Source of the DNA: Cecembia calidifontis
Lineage (GTDB): Bacteria; Bacteroidota; Bacteroidia; Cytophagales; Cyclobacteriaceae
NCBI RefSeq assembly: GCF_004216715.1
Contig: NZ_SGXG01000001.1
Location: 2,051,001 to 2,115,000, forward strand
Length of the DNA stretch: 64,000 bases
Reading direction: 5' to 3'
This document shows, one piece after another, positions 27,371 through 36,542 of the stretch. The notes beneath the pieces were generated by a model that saw only the letters and a list, made by a program, of their open reading frames with translations, was not told the origin of the DNA and did no database searches. Position 1 is the stretch's first letter; each line of letters begins with the position of its first letter. A program made the position numbers and the translations under genes.

Positions 27371-27768
27371 ATTTTTTAATGCCACAAAGGCACTAAGGCA
27401 CTATGGTTTGGTTTTTGGCTCGCAAAGGCGCAAAGGCACAAAGGTTGGTGCAAGACAGGGTATATGATTTGTTCATCTAGCATTTCATTCTTTTCATATG
27501 CCACGAAGGCACAAAGACACAAAGGTTTGGTTTTTGGCTCGCAAAGCCGCAAAGTCGCAAAGGTTGGCGCAAGGCAGGGTATGTGATTTGCTCATCTAGC
27601 ATTTTATTGTTTAAATCTTATTATTGAGTTATATTTCCTTTGTGTCTTAGCGTCTTTGTGGCTTTTTTACAAAAGTACCCAAATCCCTTCATAATCTTCC
27701 ATACCAATTTATTCAATAAGTAATAACCTGGAGTAATTTTTAAAAATTAGTGATAGAAGGTAAATGAT
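27069..27768. repeat. direct repeat DR1: 5-prime hutI plus upstream region
   Basis: This stretch is present again, interrupted by two IS insertions, at 39231-43478 (pieces 39231-39319, 41402-41672 and 43267-43478). The second copy has one rather than two of the CACAAAGG units. The two copies are in the same orientation and flank the peptide-exporter cassette. Confidence 0.85.
27380..27615. repeat. tandem pair of about 118-bp units rich in CACAAAGG
   Basis: Unit 1 (about 27380-27497) and unit 2 (about 27499-27615) share the order GCCACAAAGGCAC, GGTTTGGTTTTTGGCTCGCAAA, AAGGTTGGYGCAAG and CTCATCTAGCATTT. The short core CAAAGGCACAAAG and its complement recur at 27645, 41625, 43355, 52475, 52645, 53265, 53300 and 53425-53520. 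The 27616-27768 stretch is repeated at 43330-43478. No gene lies in 27386-27856. Confidence 0.8.
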
Positions 27769-27856
27769 TATTTTGATTTGAAATCTTACGCTATCCGATT
27801 ATTAGTATAAATATTATTATTTCTAAAAAAAAAGTGTATTTAAATTAAATTGTACT

Positions 27857-29191
27857 CAATGCTGTCCTAAATAATTTACAAGACAGATGTTTAGCTGTGT
27901 TTCTGCAATTTCTATTGTGATTTTATCTGTAATCCGGAAATAGAACCCCCTGTTGGCTTTTTTGAGGAGGTTTTTCATGGTCTTCAAAGGGTTTGTCCAG
28001 CCACTTTTGCAGCTCTATTTTAACGAATATGTTCAGTCTGATAAATGCAACCAGATTGGACAGATGCCATCCGAATTTAGCGGTTGCCTTCATCACTTTT
28101 AGGAGCAGAATGGTGATCAGCGCGGTCCATATCTGGATCATCACGGCATTTTTCGATGTTCCGATAAAGGTTTTGATATGGAGTAACTGCTTGATGTCCC
28201 TGAAGAAGATCTCAATCTCCCATCGGCACCGGTAAAGATCACCGATTGTCTTTGCTGACCATTTGAAGTTATTGGTAATCAGTTCGACGGTCTGTCGGTT
28301 TTTTTCGTCCCATACAGCCACTCTTCTGAGTTTTCCGGGGTACTTCACTTTTGACTGCGGGTTTACCAGTTCAATTTCTTCGTCTATCAGTACTTCCTGT
28401 GCAGTATTTTCAGGGAGTCGACGTTCATTGATTGTGCTGAACTTAAGGTTATCCTTGTGCCTTATGACGAAAAAGACCCCCTTGCTGTCCCAAATGTTGA
28501 GCATCGGAAAGTCATTGTAATAGCGGTCCGCCACTATAACGGATCCTTTCTCCAAAGGAATATCATAAGCGCCTTTATTGTCTGCCATACTTCCTTCTGT
28601 AATATTCACATAAACAGGGAGTTTCCCGTCATAGTCCAGAAGCGTATGCATCTTTACAGCACCCTTTTTGGTCCTGAAGGTTGCCCAGTCAAACATCGAA
28701 AGGCAAAGACTTACCACCGTGGAGTCGAGCAGATAGACGGGAGCCTTGATCCGTAGTTTTACCCTGCTCAGGGACGCCTGCTGTCCTAAATGCTTCAGAA
28801 GCCCGTAATACAGCTCCTTGAACAGGTCAGAGTCCCTGCGCTTGTTCTGATAACTGATACTGGACTTGGATGGTGCCTTGGCAATCCCCAGATGGTTGAG
28901 GTTCCCCGTGGCCGAACGCAGGCCGTTTGAAATATCCCTTACAGAAGTACTTTTGGCAAAATGGCAAAAAAGCATGGAAACCAAATGCGTCCAGCTGTCA
29001 AAGCCTTTGCAGCCCTTGTCCGTTTGCTTCTCTTCAACCAGTTTCTTGAAAATTGAACGCTCGATTTTTTTAATAATCTGAGAAAACAATGTAATATTAC
29101 TCATGGGAGGTTTATGTTTTTTGGTGCAAACCCAAAATAGCTATTTTGGGCAAAAAACCAGACCTCTCATATTTTATTTAGGACGGTATTG
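27857..29191 (-). mobile_element. IS4-family element B at the edge of the first poly-G leader
   Basis: Ends are CAATGCTGTCCTAAATAA at 27857 and the complement of CAATACCGTCCTAAATAA ending at 29191 (two mismatches). AATTGTACT flanks both sides (27848-27856 and 29192-29200), a 9-bp target duplication. The 1335-bp element landed exactly at the upstream boundary of leader 1. Confidence 0.9.
27923..29104 (-). CDS. IS4-family transposase with N-terminal DUF4372 domain
   Basis: A 393-residue DDE transposase. The N-terminal DUF4372-like part contains GFDSWTHLVSMLFCHFAKS. The catalytic core shows Asp in VYLLDSTVVSLCLSMFDWA, Asp in SVIVADRYYNDF and Glu in LYRCRWEIEIFFRDIKQLL. Intact and different from the other IS4-family element at 24531. 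Confidence 0.94.
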   Translation of the reverse strand: MSNITLFSQIIKKIERSIFKKLVEEKQTDKGCKGFDSWTHLVSMLFCHFAKSTSVRDISNGLRSATGNLNHLGIAKAPSKSSISYQNKRRDSDLFKELYYGLLKHLGQQASLSRVKLRIKAPVYLLDSTVVSLCLSMFDWATFRTKKGAVKMHTLLDYDGKLPVYVNITEGSMADNKGAYDIPLEKGSVIVADRYYNDFPMLNIWDSKGVFFVIRHKDNLKFSTINERRLPENTAQEVLIDEEIELVNPQSKVKYPGKLRRVAVWDEKNRQTVELITNNFKWSAKTIGDLYRCRWEIEIFFRDIKQLLHIKTFIGTSKNAVMIQIWTALITILLLKVMKATAKFGWHLSNLVAFIRLNIFVKIELQKWLDKPFEDHEKPPQKSQQGVLFPDYR

Positions 29192-29345
29192 AATTGTACT
29201 CTAATTTTTTTTCCTAAACTATAAAAAAAGTTTATTATTTTGGAAAACCCATGTTCAATTACTAATTCTTTGGTTTTTCGGAGGGGGGGGGTAAACTAAT
29301 TTTTAAAAGATTATTTTGAAAATCACAATTAGAATAGTACAATTT
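29192..29345 (+). promoter_or_regulatory. conserved poly-G leader 1
   Basis: One of three near-identical upstream regions (others start at 44228 and 46237). It runs AATTGTACTCTAA, CTATAAAAAAAGTTTATTA, TTCTTTGGTTTTTCGGA, then nine G (29283-29291), then TAAACTAATTTTTAAAAGA. TTTG before and TAATTTTT after the G run resemble -33 and -7 elements with the G run in the spacer. That would let slippage change spacing. The peptide gene begins 160 bases after the run. Confidence 0.7.
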
Positions 29346-29627
29346 ACATTAAGTGTAAGGTTATCAATGCCTAATGATTTTGGATCATAATCTTTATTTT
29401 CTTAGTTTCATTCATGTTTTAATTATTATTCACATTTAAATTTTAAAAATCATGGAAAGATTAGACATGGAAAAAATGGAGAATCTGGTCGGTGGATCGG
29501 ATTATTGTGACACAGCTTGGTTGTTGCTTAGTGGTGGTGGATTTCAGGGCAGCGATGAATTATATTTAATCTTAGCTGAATCTTATATAATACTCCCCAT
29601 TTGTTGGACCAAAAGTATCAGTTGCTA

Positions 29628-31292
29628 CCTTAAATCCGCAGGGCGGATTTAAAAAAAGCCGAAAAAGTGGCTGAATTTATTCAATTCAGGCTTTTCCGGC
29701 TCGTTTTTTTTTCACTTATTTAGGTGTTACCACACATCCTTGATAAGCGGTATGAAAATTACGAATTCGACAGAAAAAATCACACCTTTCGGAGGTTTTA
29801 ATTTTGTTTTTAACTCTTTCAAAAATTCTGGTCTCCCAGAACTCATTGATAATCAATTGGGGGTTAGAGCCTTAAGGGGAGGGTTTTCATACAGTGACAT
29901 TTTCGCCAATCATATGGCTATTTTCTTTAATGGTGGCGACTGTACTGAAGATATCAATGTTCACTTGAGAGACGCACTTGAACAGGTCCCTTCATTTTCA
30001 GTATGCAGTGCCGATACAATTCTGAGAGGTATCAAAGAGCTTGCTGTTGATACAGAACTCTTTATAAATCCGTCCAGTGGAGTAAGCCATGAATTTAATA
30101 TCAATGGAAAACTCAACAGCTTGTTGTTAAAATCAGCTTGTAAGACCGGATTACTCAAGTCAGGTGTTGCTTACGACCTCGATTATGACAACACCGTCAT
30201 TCCAACTGAAAAGTACGATTCAAAAAAGACATATAAACACGTCTATGGATATCAGCCAGGTGTAGCTTCCATAGCACATCCTGAATTTTCACAGGCCATT
30301 CCTGTGTACGTAGAGGGCAGAAATGGCAACAGTCAGGCCAAATATTTGCAGGCTGATACACTTACACGCATGTTTGGGCAGCTTACCAATGAAAATATCC
30401 GTATCGGAAGGTTCAGAGCCGATTCAGCATCCTATCAGGAAGAAGTTCTCCGCACACTGGAAGCACATACCGAAAGCTTTTATATACGGGCAAACAGATG
30501 TGCCAAACTGGATAATATCCTTGGAAGTATAGCCCCTGAGAAGTGGCAGAAAATACGTTTGGGTGTACAGGAAATGGAAGTTACTGACCTATCCGACTAC
30601 AAACCTTTCGGTAAAGACAGGTCTTACAGGCTGGTCATTACCAGAATCAGGCGTAAAGACGGGCAGGCAGATGTGTTTAGTGGAGATGCATTTACTTACA
30701 GGGCTATTCTGACCAATGAACATACATCGTCCAATGAAGCTGTTGTAAGGTTTTATAACGCCCGGGGTGCAAGCGAACGCTTGTTTGATGTACTCAACAA
30801 TGACTTTGGCTGGTCTAAGTTGCCCTGTTCGTTCCTTGCAGAGAATACCTCCTTTATGCTTATGACGGCTATGTATGCCAATTTTTACACCTATATCATT
30901 GGAGAGTATTCCAGAAAAGTTGATTGGCTTAAGCCTACCGACAGGCTCAAGAAGTTTATCTTCAGATTTATCACTGTTTCAGCCAAGTGGATAAGAACGG
31001 GAAGAAGAGAAGTGCTCAAACTGTTCACGAGTAAGGATTACAAGCCGATTTTGAACTAAATTCAGATAAAAACCCCTCAGGAGCTCAAAAAATAAAGATT
31101 TACAGGGAAGAGGTATGCCTTTTCCATTAAAATTGAGGAAAAAAACCGTCCATTTTATCCTCAAACCTAAAATCCATTGTCTCAAAACTATGAACACTCT
31201 TCAATCAAAGGGAAGAAATTCCCGAACTAGACCAAAAATGAACACAAACAAGCAGATTCAAATCTCCAAACTAAAATCCTGCGGATTTTAGG
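29628..31292 (+). mobile_element. IS1380-family element nested in IS3 copy 1
   Basis: Inverted ends CCTTAAATCCGCAGG (29628) and the complement of CCTAAAATCCGCAGG (ending 31292), one mismatch. TGCTA is duplicated at 29623-29627 and 31293-31297. The 1665-bp element entered the non-coding end of the IS3 copy, so it is younger than that copy. Confidence 0.93.
29752..31059 (+). CDS. IS1380-family transposase
   Basis: A DDE_Tnp_1-type transposase of about 435 residues. The core shows LDYDNTVIPTEKYDSKKTYK, the second acidic site in IRIGRFRADSASYQEEVL and the late FYNARGASERLFDVLNNDFG, typical of IS1380. ATG at 29752 is chosen over a TTG at 29740 because MKITNSTEKITPFGG is the normal start of this family. 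Intact. Confidence 0.93.
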   Translation: MKITNSTEKITPFGGFNFVFNSFKNSGLPELIDNQLGVRALRGGFSYSDIFANHMAIFFNGGDCTEDINVHLRDALEQVPSFSVCSADTILRGIKELAVDTELFINPSSGVSHEFNINGKLNSLLLKSACKTGLLKSGVAYDLDYDNTVIPTEKYDSKKTYKHVYGYQPGVASIAHPEFSQAIPVYVEGRNGNSQAKYLQADTLTRMFGQLTNENIRIGRFRADSASYQEEVLRTLEAHTESFYIRANRCAKLDNILGSIAPEKWQKIRLGVQEMEVTDLSDYKPFGKDRSYRLVITRIRRKDGQADVFSGDAFTYRAILTNEHTSSNEAVVRFYNARGASERLFDVLNNDFGWSKLPCSFLAENTSFMLMTAMYANFYTYIIGEYSRKVDWLKPTDRLKKFIFRFITVSAKWIRTGRREVLKLFTSKDYKPILN

Positions 31293-31382
31293 TGCTAAGT
31301 TAATTTATTTATTTGTTAATATATCCTTAGTTGTCCTATTTCCCAAGGGGACCCTTGGGAAATAAGACAACTAACTTTTGCT

Positions 31383-32219
31383 TTATGCTGCTTTTTGGGT
31401 TGCCCCAAAATACCTTTCCCCGGGCTTCTCCCTGGTGGTATGATGGACCTTTTGGTTGTAATATTCAATATACTTTTTGACACCTTTGAGCAGGTCATAA
31501 CCGTCCTCGCTTGGGTTCAGATAGATGTAATCATACTTGATCGACTTCCAGAACCTTTCAATATATACATTGTCCAAAGCCCTTCCCTTTCCGTCCATTG
31601 ATACTTTGATATCCAGCCCTTCAAGGTAATTGATCCATAAGGCTGATGTGTACTGGCTTCCCTGATCGGAATTGACTATCTCTGGCTTACCATATTCTCT
31701 GATGGCCTCTTCGATTACCTGCTTACACCATTTGGCGTCCTGACTGTTGGATATACCCCATGACAGTATCCTTCTGCTGTAAACATCCATGACTGCGGTC
31801 AGGAACATAAACCCCTTCTGCATCGGAATGTAGGTGATATCGGTTACCCACACTTGGTTGGGTCTTTCAATCTTTAAGTTCCTGAGAAGATAAGGCCTGA
31901 TATATTCACGCAAACCGGATTTGGTAAGGTTCTTCCTCCTGTAAAGGGTTTCCCTGCCCATCAGCCTGAAAAGCCTCCTGATGCGCTTTGGGCCGACAAC
32001 GAAGCCCAGTCCTGTCAACAGATAGACCATCGACACAACGCCTTCAGTAGGGTGATCGGTAAGATGCCTGTCCATGATTCCCATAAGTTTCAGATTGACC
32101 TCGTTTTCCCCTTTTGGTTTGTAATATAGACTGCTTCGGGGAACCTCCAATACTTCACACTGTCTCCTTATAGACAGCCCCTTATAATCAGAACAAATCA
32201 ATGTCGCCCGATCTTTCAT
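31383..32219 (-). CDS. IS3 transposase OrfB, copy 1
   Basis: A 278-residue rve-domain transposase with DDE residues in VWVTDITYIP, IVNSDQGSQYTS and NVYIERFWKSIKYD. It overlaps OrfA by four bases. A run of eight A followed by GC in the OrfA end provides a -1 slippage site that would fuse the two frames, as in other IS3 elements. The protein is identical to copies at 34338 and 49404. Confidence 0.95.
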   Translation of the reverse strand: MKDRATLICSDYKGLSIRRQCEVLEVPRSSLYYKPKGENEVNLKLMGIMDRHLTDHPTEGVVSMVYLLTGLGFVVGPKRIRRLFRLMGRETLYRRKNLTKSGLREYIRPYLLRNLKIERPNQVWVTDITYIPMQKGFMFLTAVMDVYSRRILSWGISNSQDAKWCKQVIEEAIREYGKPEIVNSDQGSQYTSALWINYLEGLDIKVSMDGKGRALDNVYIERFWKSIKYDYIYLNPSEDGYDLLKGVKKYIEYYNQKVHHTTREKPGERYFGATQKAA

Positions 32220-32509
32220 ATCCCCAGTTTCTTGCAGCTTTTTTTTAAAAAGTCATTCTCTACTTTTAGCTCTCCGATCTGGGCATAGAGCTGCTCAAGG
32301 GCAGGGCCTTCTTCCTTTTTCTTTGAATGCTCCTTTTCAAATACAGCTGACATATTATCCAAAAACTCACCCTTCCACTTGGATATAATCACAGGGCTAA
32401 CATCGAACTTCTTGGACAATTCAGCCAATGTAAACTGATTCTTGATTGCTTCAAGGGCTACTTTTGCCTTGAACTCAGGAGAAAACTTTCGTCTTGTTTG
32501 CTTGTTCAT
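32216..32509 (-). CDS. IS3 transposase OrfA, copy 1
   Basis: A 97-residue DNA-binding subunit with a helix-turn-helix (FTLAELSKKFDVSPVIISKW) and a C-terminal leucine-zipper-like coiled coil (LEQLYAQIGELKVENDFLKK). It reads into OrfB by programmed frameshift. Identical in three copies. Confidence 0.95.
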   Translation of the reverse strand: MNKQTRRKFSPEFKAKVALEAIKNQFTLAELSKKFDVSPVIISKWKGEFLDNMSAVFEKEHSKKKEEGPALEQLYAQIGELKVENDFLKKSCKKLGI

Positions 32510-32614
32510 AAGGTTAAATTTAAACAGTTTTTTTTAACTTAACCTCTGGTCTCAATTTTGGGGAGTATTATATTACGACAGACATTGCCAAGACCATAAT
32601 CCTTAACGATTCAT

Positions 32615-32639
32615 TGCAAGGTGCGATAAGCACCTTGCA
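32615..32639 (+). terminator. intercistronic stem-loop after the peptide gene
   Basis: TGCAAGGTGC (32615-32624) pairs perfectly with 32630-32639 around a GATAA loop. It lies 8 bases after the reconstructed peptide stop and just before the next gene. No T run follows, so it may be a partial terminator or an mRNA-stabilising hairpin that keeps peptide mRNA above exporter mRNA. Confidence 0.55.
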
Positions 32640-32653
32640 TAAACTTAATTACA

Positions 32654-33100
32654 ATGAATAAACTCTATATCGTATTCTTGCTTCTTTTTTTTAGTTTAAA
32701 ACATGAAGAAGATTTGCATGGTCATTGGAGAATGACAAGAAATCAAACATTTGAAAACATACTAACTTCCAAGAATTTTCAAATGAACGACCAAGAACAA
32801 CAAATAAAACTAGCTGAAACGTTTAGTAAAATAATTGACGGGTACTTTTATGAGTTTAAAAAAGATACCGTAATATTCACTGATTTTAAAGATTCCGAAA
32901 TTATTCAATTAAAAGGAAAATGGTGGGTTGATAAAGACACACTGTACATTGGGAGATTTGACAAAATAAGTGTTCAAAAATACCTGATTTCCAAGTTGGA
33001 GGAAGATGTGTTGCAACTAAGAATCATTATGCCGTCAGATGGTTATGTTTCCAAAAATATCATTGAATTCAAAAGAAATAACAACAATAATAGACGGTAA
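32654..33100 (+). CDS. small exported protein, lipocalin-like, unknown
   Basis: A 148-residue protein with an N-terminal hydrophobic segment (LYIVFLLLFFSLKH) followed by LHGHWRMTRNQTFE, and by alternating strands such as DTVIFTDFKDSEIIQLKGKWW and DTLYIGRFDKISVQKYLI. The Trp-Arg motif after the signal and the strand pattern resemble small lipocalin-like proteins of Bacteroidota. It ends in an Asn/Arg tail. Second gene of the exporter cassette. An immunity or accessory role is conceivable but not shown. Confidence 0.65.
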   Translation: MNKLYIVFLLLFFSLKHEEDLHGHWRMTRNQTFENILTSKNFQMNDQEQQIKLAETFSKIIDGYFYEFKKDTVIFTDFKDSEIIQLKGKWWVDKDTLYIGRFDKISVQKYLISKLEEDVLQLRIIMPSDGYVSKNIIEFKRNNNNNRR

Positions 33101-34047
33101 AGACCTTTTTCTTGATCATGCGTTTAGTAATTGGTAAATCTTTTCTTCGATAGTTAAAAAAATGGTTTATGAAGTTGTTTTTTATTGACACTATCCCGAT
33201 AAGTGTGTAAACTTCAAATTATGGTTTTATTGTCAGGTATCAAGAAGCCTGACCCTATCACCAAATATAAGCAGGAAACTGTTAAGAATAGCTCCCCAGT
33301 CTCTGATAGGCATAGTCCATTTTTTCGATGCTTCTCTTGCAGCCAGGAAAACAGACTTCATTACGGCATCATCTGTCGGGAAAGAGAGCTTGTTTTTGGT
33401 GTATTTTCTGATCTTTCCATTGAGATTTTCAATCAGGTTGGTGGTATAGATGATTTTACGGATTTCAGCCGGGTAATCGAAGAAAACGGTGAGTTCATCC
33501 CAGTTGTCCCTCCAGCTTTTGATGGCATAAGCGTATTTGGATTCCCATTTTTTGGCAAAATCGTTCAGGGCAGCCCAAGCAGCATCTTTTGTAGGGGCGG
33601 TATAAATTTCCTTCATATCCCTTGTAAACGCCCTGCGGTCTTTCCATGCGACATATCTACATGCGTTTCTGATCTGGTGGACGACACATATCTGAGTGAC
33701 TGATTGGGGGAATGAAGCTTTTATCGTATCAGTAAACCCGTTCAGGTTGTCAGTTGCCGTTATGAGAATATCTTCAACCCCTCTGGCTTTCAGGTCGGTG
33801 AGTACCCCCATCCAGAAAGCCGAAGATTCATTCTTGCCAAGCCAAAGGCCTAGGATCTCTTTAAGGCCGTTAGTTCTGAGGCCAACGGCAATATAAACGG
33901 TCTTGTTGACCACTTTGGAGTTCTCCCTGACTTTGAAGGATATACCATCCATCCAAACGATCAGGTATACAGGGTCAAGCGGCCTATAATACTCCCCAAA
34001 ATTGAGACCAGAGGTTAAGTTAAAAAAAACTGTTTAAATTTAACCTT

Positions 34048-34341
34048 ATGAACAAGCAAACAAGACGAAAGTTTTCTCCTGAGTTCAAGGCAAAAGTAGC
34101 CCTTGAAGCAATCAAGAATCAGTTTACATTGGCTGAATTGTCCAAGAAGTTCGATGTTAGCCCTGTGATTATATCCAAGTGGAAGGGTGAGTTTTTGGAT
34201 AATATGTCAGCTGTATTTGAAAAGGAGCATTCAAAGAAAAAGGAAGAAGGCCCTGCCCTTGAGCAGCTCTATGCCCAGATCGGAGAGCTAAAAGTAGAGA
34301 ATGACTTTTTAAAAAAAAGCTGCAAGAAACTGGGGATATGA
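34048..34341 (+). CDS. IS3 transposase OrfA, copy 2
   Basis: Same 97 residues as copies 1 and 3: helix-turn-helix then coiled coil. Ends at the overlapping TGA/ATG with OrfB. The slippery A-run lies about 25 bases before the stop. Confidence 0.95.
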   Translation: MNKQTRRKFSPEFKAKVALEAIKNQFTLAELSKKFDVSPVIISKWKGEFLDNMSAVFEKEHSKKKEEGPALEQLYAQIGELKVENDFLKKSCKKLGI

Positions 34342-35174
34342 AAGATCGGGCGACATTGATTTGTTCTGATTATAAGGGGCTGTCTATAAGGAGACAGTGT
34401 GAAGTATTGGAGGTTCCCCGAAGCAGTCTATATTACAAACCAAAAGGGGAAAACGAGGTCAATCTGAAACTTATGGGAATCATGGACAGGCATCTTACCG
34501 ATCACCCTACTGAAGGCGTTGTGTCGATGGTCTATCTGTTGACAGGACTGGGCTTCGTTGTCGGCCCAAAGCGCATCAGGAGGCTTTTCAGGCTGATGGG
34601 CAGGGAAACCCTTTACAGGAGGAAGAACCTTACCAAATCCGGTTTGCGTGAATATATCAGGCCTTATCTTCTCAGGAACTTAAAGATTGAAAGACCCAAC
34701 CAAGTGTGGGTAACCGATATCACCTACATTCCGATGCAGAAGGGGTTTATGTTCCTGACCGCAGTCATGGATGTTTACAGCAGAAGGATACTGTCATGGG
34801 GTATATCCAACAGTCAGGACGCCAAATGGTGTAAGCAGGTAATCGAAGAGGCCATCAGAGAATATGGTAAGCCAGAGATAGTCAATTCCGATCAGGGAAG
34901 CCAGTACACATCAGCCTTATGGATCAATTACCTTGAAGGGCTGGATATCAAAGTATCAATGGACGGAAAGGGAAGGGCTTTGGACAATGTATATATTGAA
35001 AGGTTCTGGAAGTCGATCAAGTATGATTACATCTATCTGAACCCAAGCGAGGACGGTTATGACCTGCTCAAAGGTGTCAAAAAGTATATTGAATATTACA
35101 ACCAAAAGGTCCATCATACCACCAGGGAGAAGCCCGGGGAAAGGTATTTTGGGGCAACCCAAAAAGCAGCATAA
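34338..35174 (+). CDS. IS3 transposase OrfB, copy 2
   Basis: Same 278 residues as copies 1 and 3, with the complete rve DDE core. Expressed as an OrfA-OrfB fusion if ribosomes slip back one base on the A-run at about 34309-34318. Confidence 0.95.
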   Translation: MKDRATLICSDYKGLSIRRQCEVLEVPRSSLYYKPKGENEVNLKLMGIMDRHLTDHPTEGVVSMVYLLTGLGFVVGPKRIRRLFRLMGRETLYRRKNLTKSGLREYIRPYLLRNLKIERPNQVWVTDITYIPMQKGFMFLTAVMDVYSRRILSWGISNSQDAKWCKQVIEEAIREYGKPEIVNSDQGSQYTSALWINYLEGLDIKVSMDGKGRALDNVYIERFWKSIKYDYIYLNPSEDGYDLLKGVKKYIEYYNQKVHHTTREKPGERYFGATQKAA

Positions 35175-36542
35175 AGCAAAAGTTAGTTGTCTTATTTCCC
35201 AAGGGTCCCCTTGGGAAATAGGACAACTAAGGATATATTAACAAATAAATAAATTAACTTAGCAACTGATACTTTTGGTCCAACAAATGGGGAGTATTAT
35301 AGCCTGTTTCTCCATGCAACAATATCCTCCGCTACGGCACCGGTAACCCTTGAGATGGTGGAGGAGGAAACATTGATGTCATAAAGCTCCCGGATCTGTT
35401 CTTCGATGTCCTGGTTTGACATTCCCTTGGCATACATGGAAATGATCACGTTTTCAACGCCCTCCGCCATGCTTCTGCGTTTGGGCACAAGGGCAGGCTC
35501 AAAGCTGCCGTCCCTGTCTCTTGGGACTCTGATTTCAGCTTCCCCAAATGTGTTTTTTATTGTTTTGGTGGAATAGCCGTTCCTTGAATTGGGATTATCG
35601 GAATTCTGATGCTTTTCATAGCCAAGATGGGCATCCAGCTCGCCTTCAAGCATTTTCTCAACGGCTCTTTTCTGAAGCTGTTGAAGGAAGGAATTAAGCT
35701 CCCCGGCAGTCCTGAACTGCTTGAGGAAGTCATCATTTAGGAGATCTTCTTTTTTCATTTTTGTAATCTGTGTGTTATAAAGGTAAGAAATTGTCCACAC
35801 ACAGACCGGGGGGCGCCTACCGCGGGTTCCTCAAATTCCCTGTGCGATTTCTTCTAAATCACACAGAGAATTTCGAGGTTTAACTTTAACTTCGTAAGTA
35901 GTGAAACCAACTTACACAGTTTGTGTCATAGTCCCTTTTTATTCTTATCACATTGGGTTTATCGCTCTCCTTTTATATCAATCAATATTTATTAACAGAT
36001 CATGTTTTTTATACTCACTTTTCAGAGCAATATTCTTATACCAGAATAGGACAGATGCTTGAATTTAGAGGGAAATGGCTATGGGTAACTTATCTCCTTA
36101 CCCCTGTGATCACTTTTTTTAAGATCTTAATTCCGGCCAGTTTAGTATATCTGGGGTTTTACCTATCTAATTTGAAGTATCCCTTTTCTGATGTTTTAAA
36201 GGCCTGTGTTATTGCAGAGTTTGTATGTTTACTTCCTGTTTTCACCAAGATCTTATGGTTTGAATTTGTAGAGCCAAGCTTCACTTTGGAGGAGTTTAAT
36301 TCTTTCTATCCTTTATCTCTTTTCAGTCTTTTTGGTTCAAGTTTGTTAGAAAAATGGTTTCATTACCCATTCAAGGCACTAAATGTTTTTGAAATAGGGT
36401 ATTGGTTTGCCTTGGCAGGAAGTCTGGCTTTTGGGCTAGGTCAAGAATTCAATCAAATGCTTCGTATAGTGGTCTTCTACTATGGATCTTACTTTGTTTG
36501 CTGGATACTTTTTGTGGTATTCATTTCTTTGAGTATTTTTTG

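Larger units (their letters stand above)
29586..32572 (-). mobile_element. IS3-family element, copy 1 (carrying a nested IS1380 element)
   Basis: Termini TATAATACTCCCC and its complement; TTA duplicated at 29583-29585 and 32573-32575. Subtracting the nested element and its 5-bp duplication leaves 1317 bp, the same length as copies 2 and 3. The encoded proteins are identical in all three copies, which implies recent transposition. Confidence 0.95.
29452..32606 (+). pseudogene. double-glycine-leader peptide precursor, interrupted by an IS3 element
   Basis: The intact 5-prime part (29452-29585) encodes MERLDMEKMENLVGGS, a short leader ending in the GG motif cut by C39 peptidases. Removing the IS (29586-32572) with one TTA duplication joins codon 45 to 32576-32606 and gives a 54-residue precursor ending DRHCQDHNP. 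The predicted mature peptide has 39 residues, with cysteines at precursor positions 19 and 49 and a glycine patch LLLSGGGFQG. It heads a cassette ending with a C39 exporter, so it was probably an exported bacteriocin-like or signalling peptide. As found, it runs into IS sequence and is presumably inactive. Confidence 0.8.
33985..35301 (+). mobile_element. IS3-family element, copy 2, inside IS256
   Basis: 1317 bp with TATAATACTCCCC ends. GCC is duplicated at 33982-33984 and 35302-35304. Opposite orientation to copies 1 and 3. OrfA is at 34048-34341 and OrfB at 34338-35174. Confidence 0.96.
33233..35758 (-). pseudogene. IS256-family (mutator type) transposase, split by an IS3 element
   Basis: The N-terminal part (35758 down to 35302) begins MKKEDLLNDDFLKQF and includes GYSTKTIKNTFGEAEIRVPR; the C-terminal part (33981 down to 33233) includes VWMDGISFKVRENSKVV, LITATDNLNGFTD and the late FVVHQIRN-type and ENLNGKIRKYTK segments. 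Deleting the IS3 with one GGC duplication restores NRPLDPVYL and a 401-residue frame. Transposition functions are lost as long as the IS3 stays. Confidence 0.9.
33187..35935 (-). mobile_element. IS256-family element carrying a nested IS3 copy
   Basis: The 8-bp duplication TTTTTATT (33179-33186 and 35936-35943) brackets imperfect inverted ends: GACACTATCCC with GTGTGTAAAC at the left, and TTACACAG with GTCATAGTCCC at the right. IS256 elements typically make 8-9 bp duplications. Without the 1317-bp IS3 the element would be about 1.43 kb. Confidence 0.88.

Noticed and set aside
27380..27615. Regular CACAAAGG repeats considered as a CRISPR array
   Set aside because: The units are about 118 bp with conserved interiors, there are no unique spacers, and no cas genes are present.
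29452..29652. 66-residue peptide read straight through into the IS end
   Set aside because: The last 20 or so residues are IS sequence. The real gene continues beyond the IS after 32576.
33203..33703. Plus-strand 166-codon frame
   Set aside because: It is the antisense of the IS256 transposase C-terminal part, which has clear family motifs.
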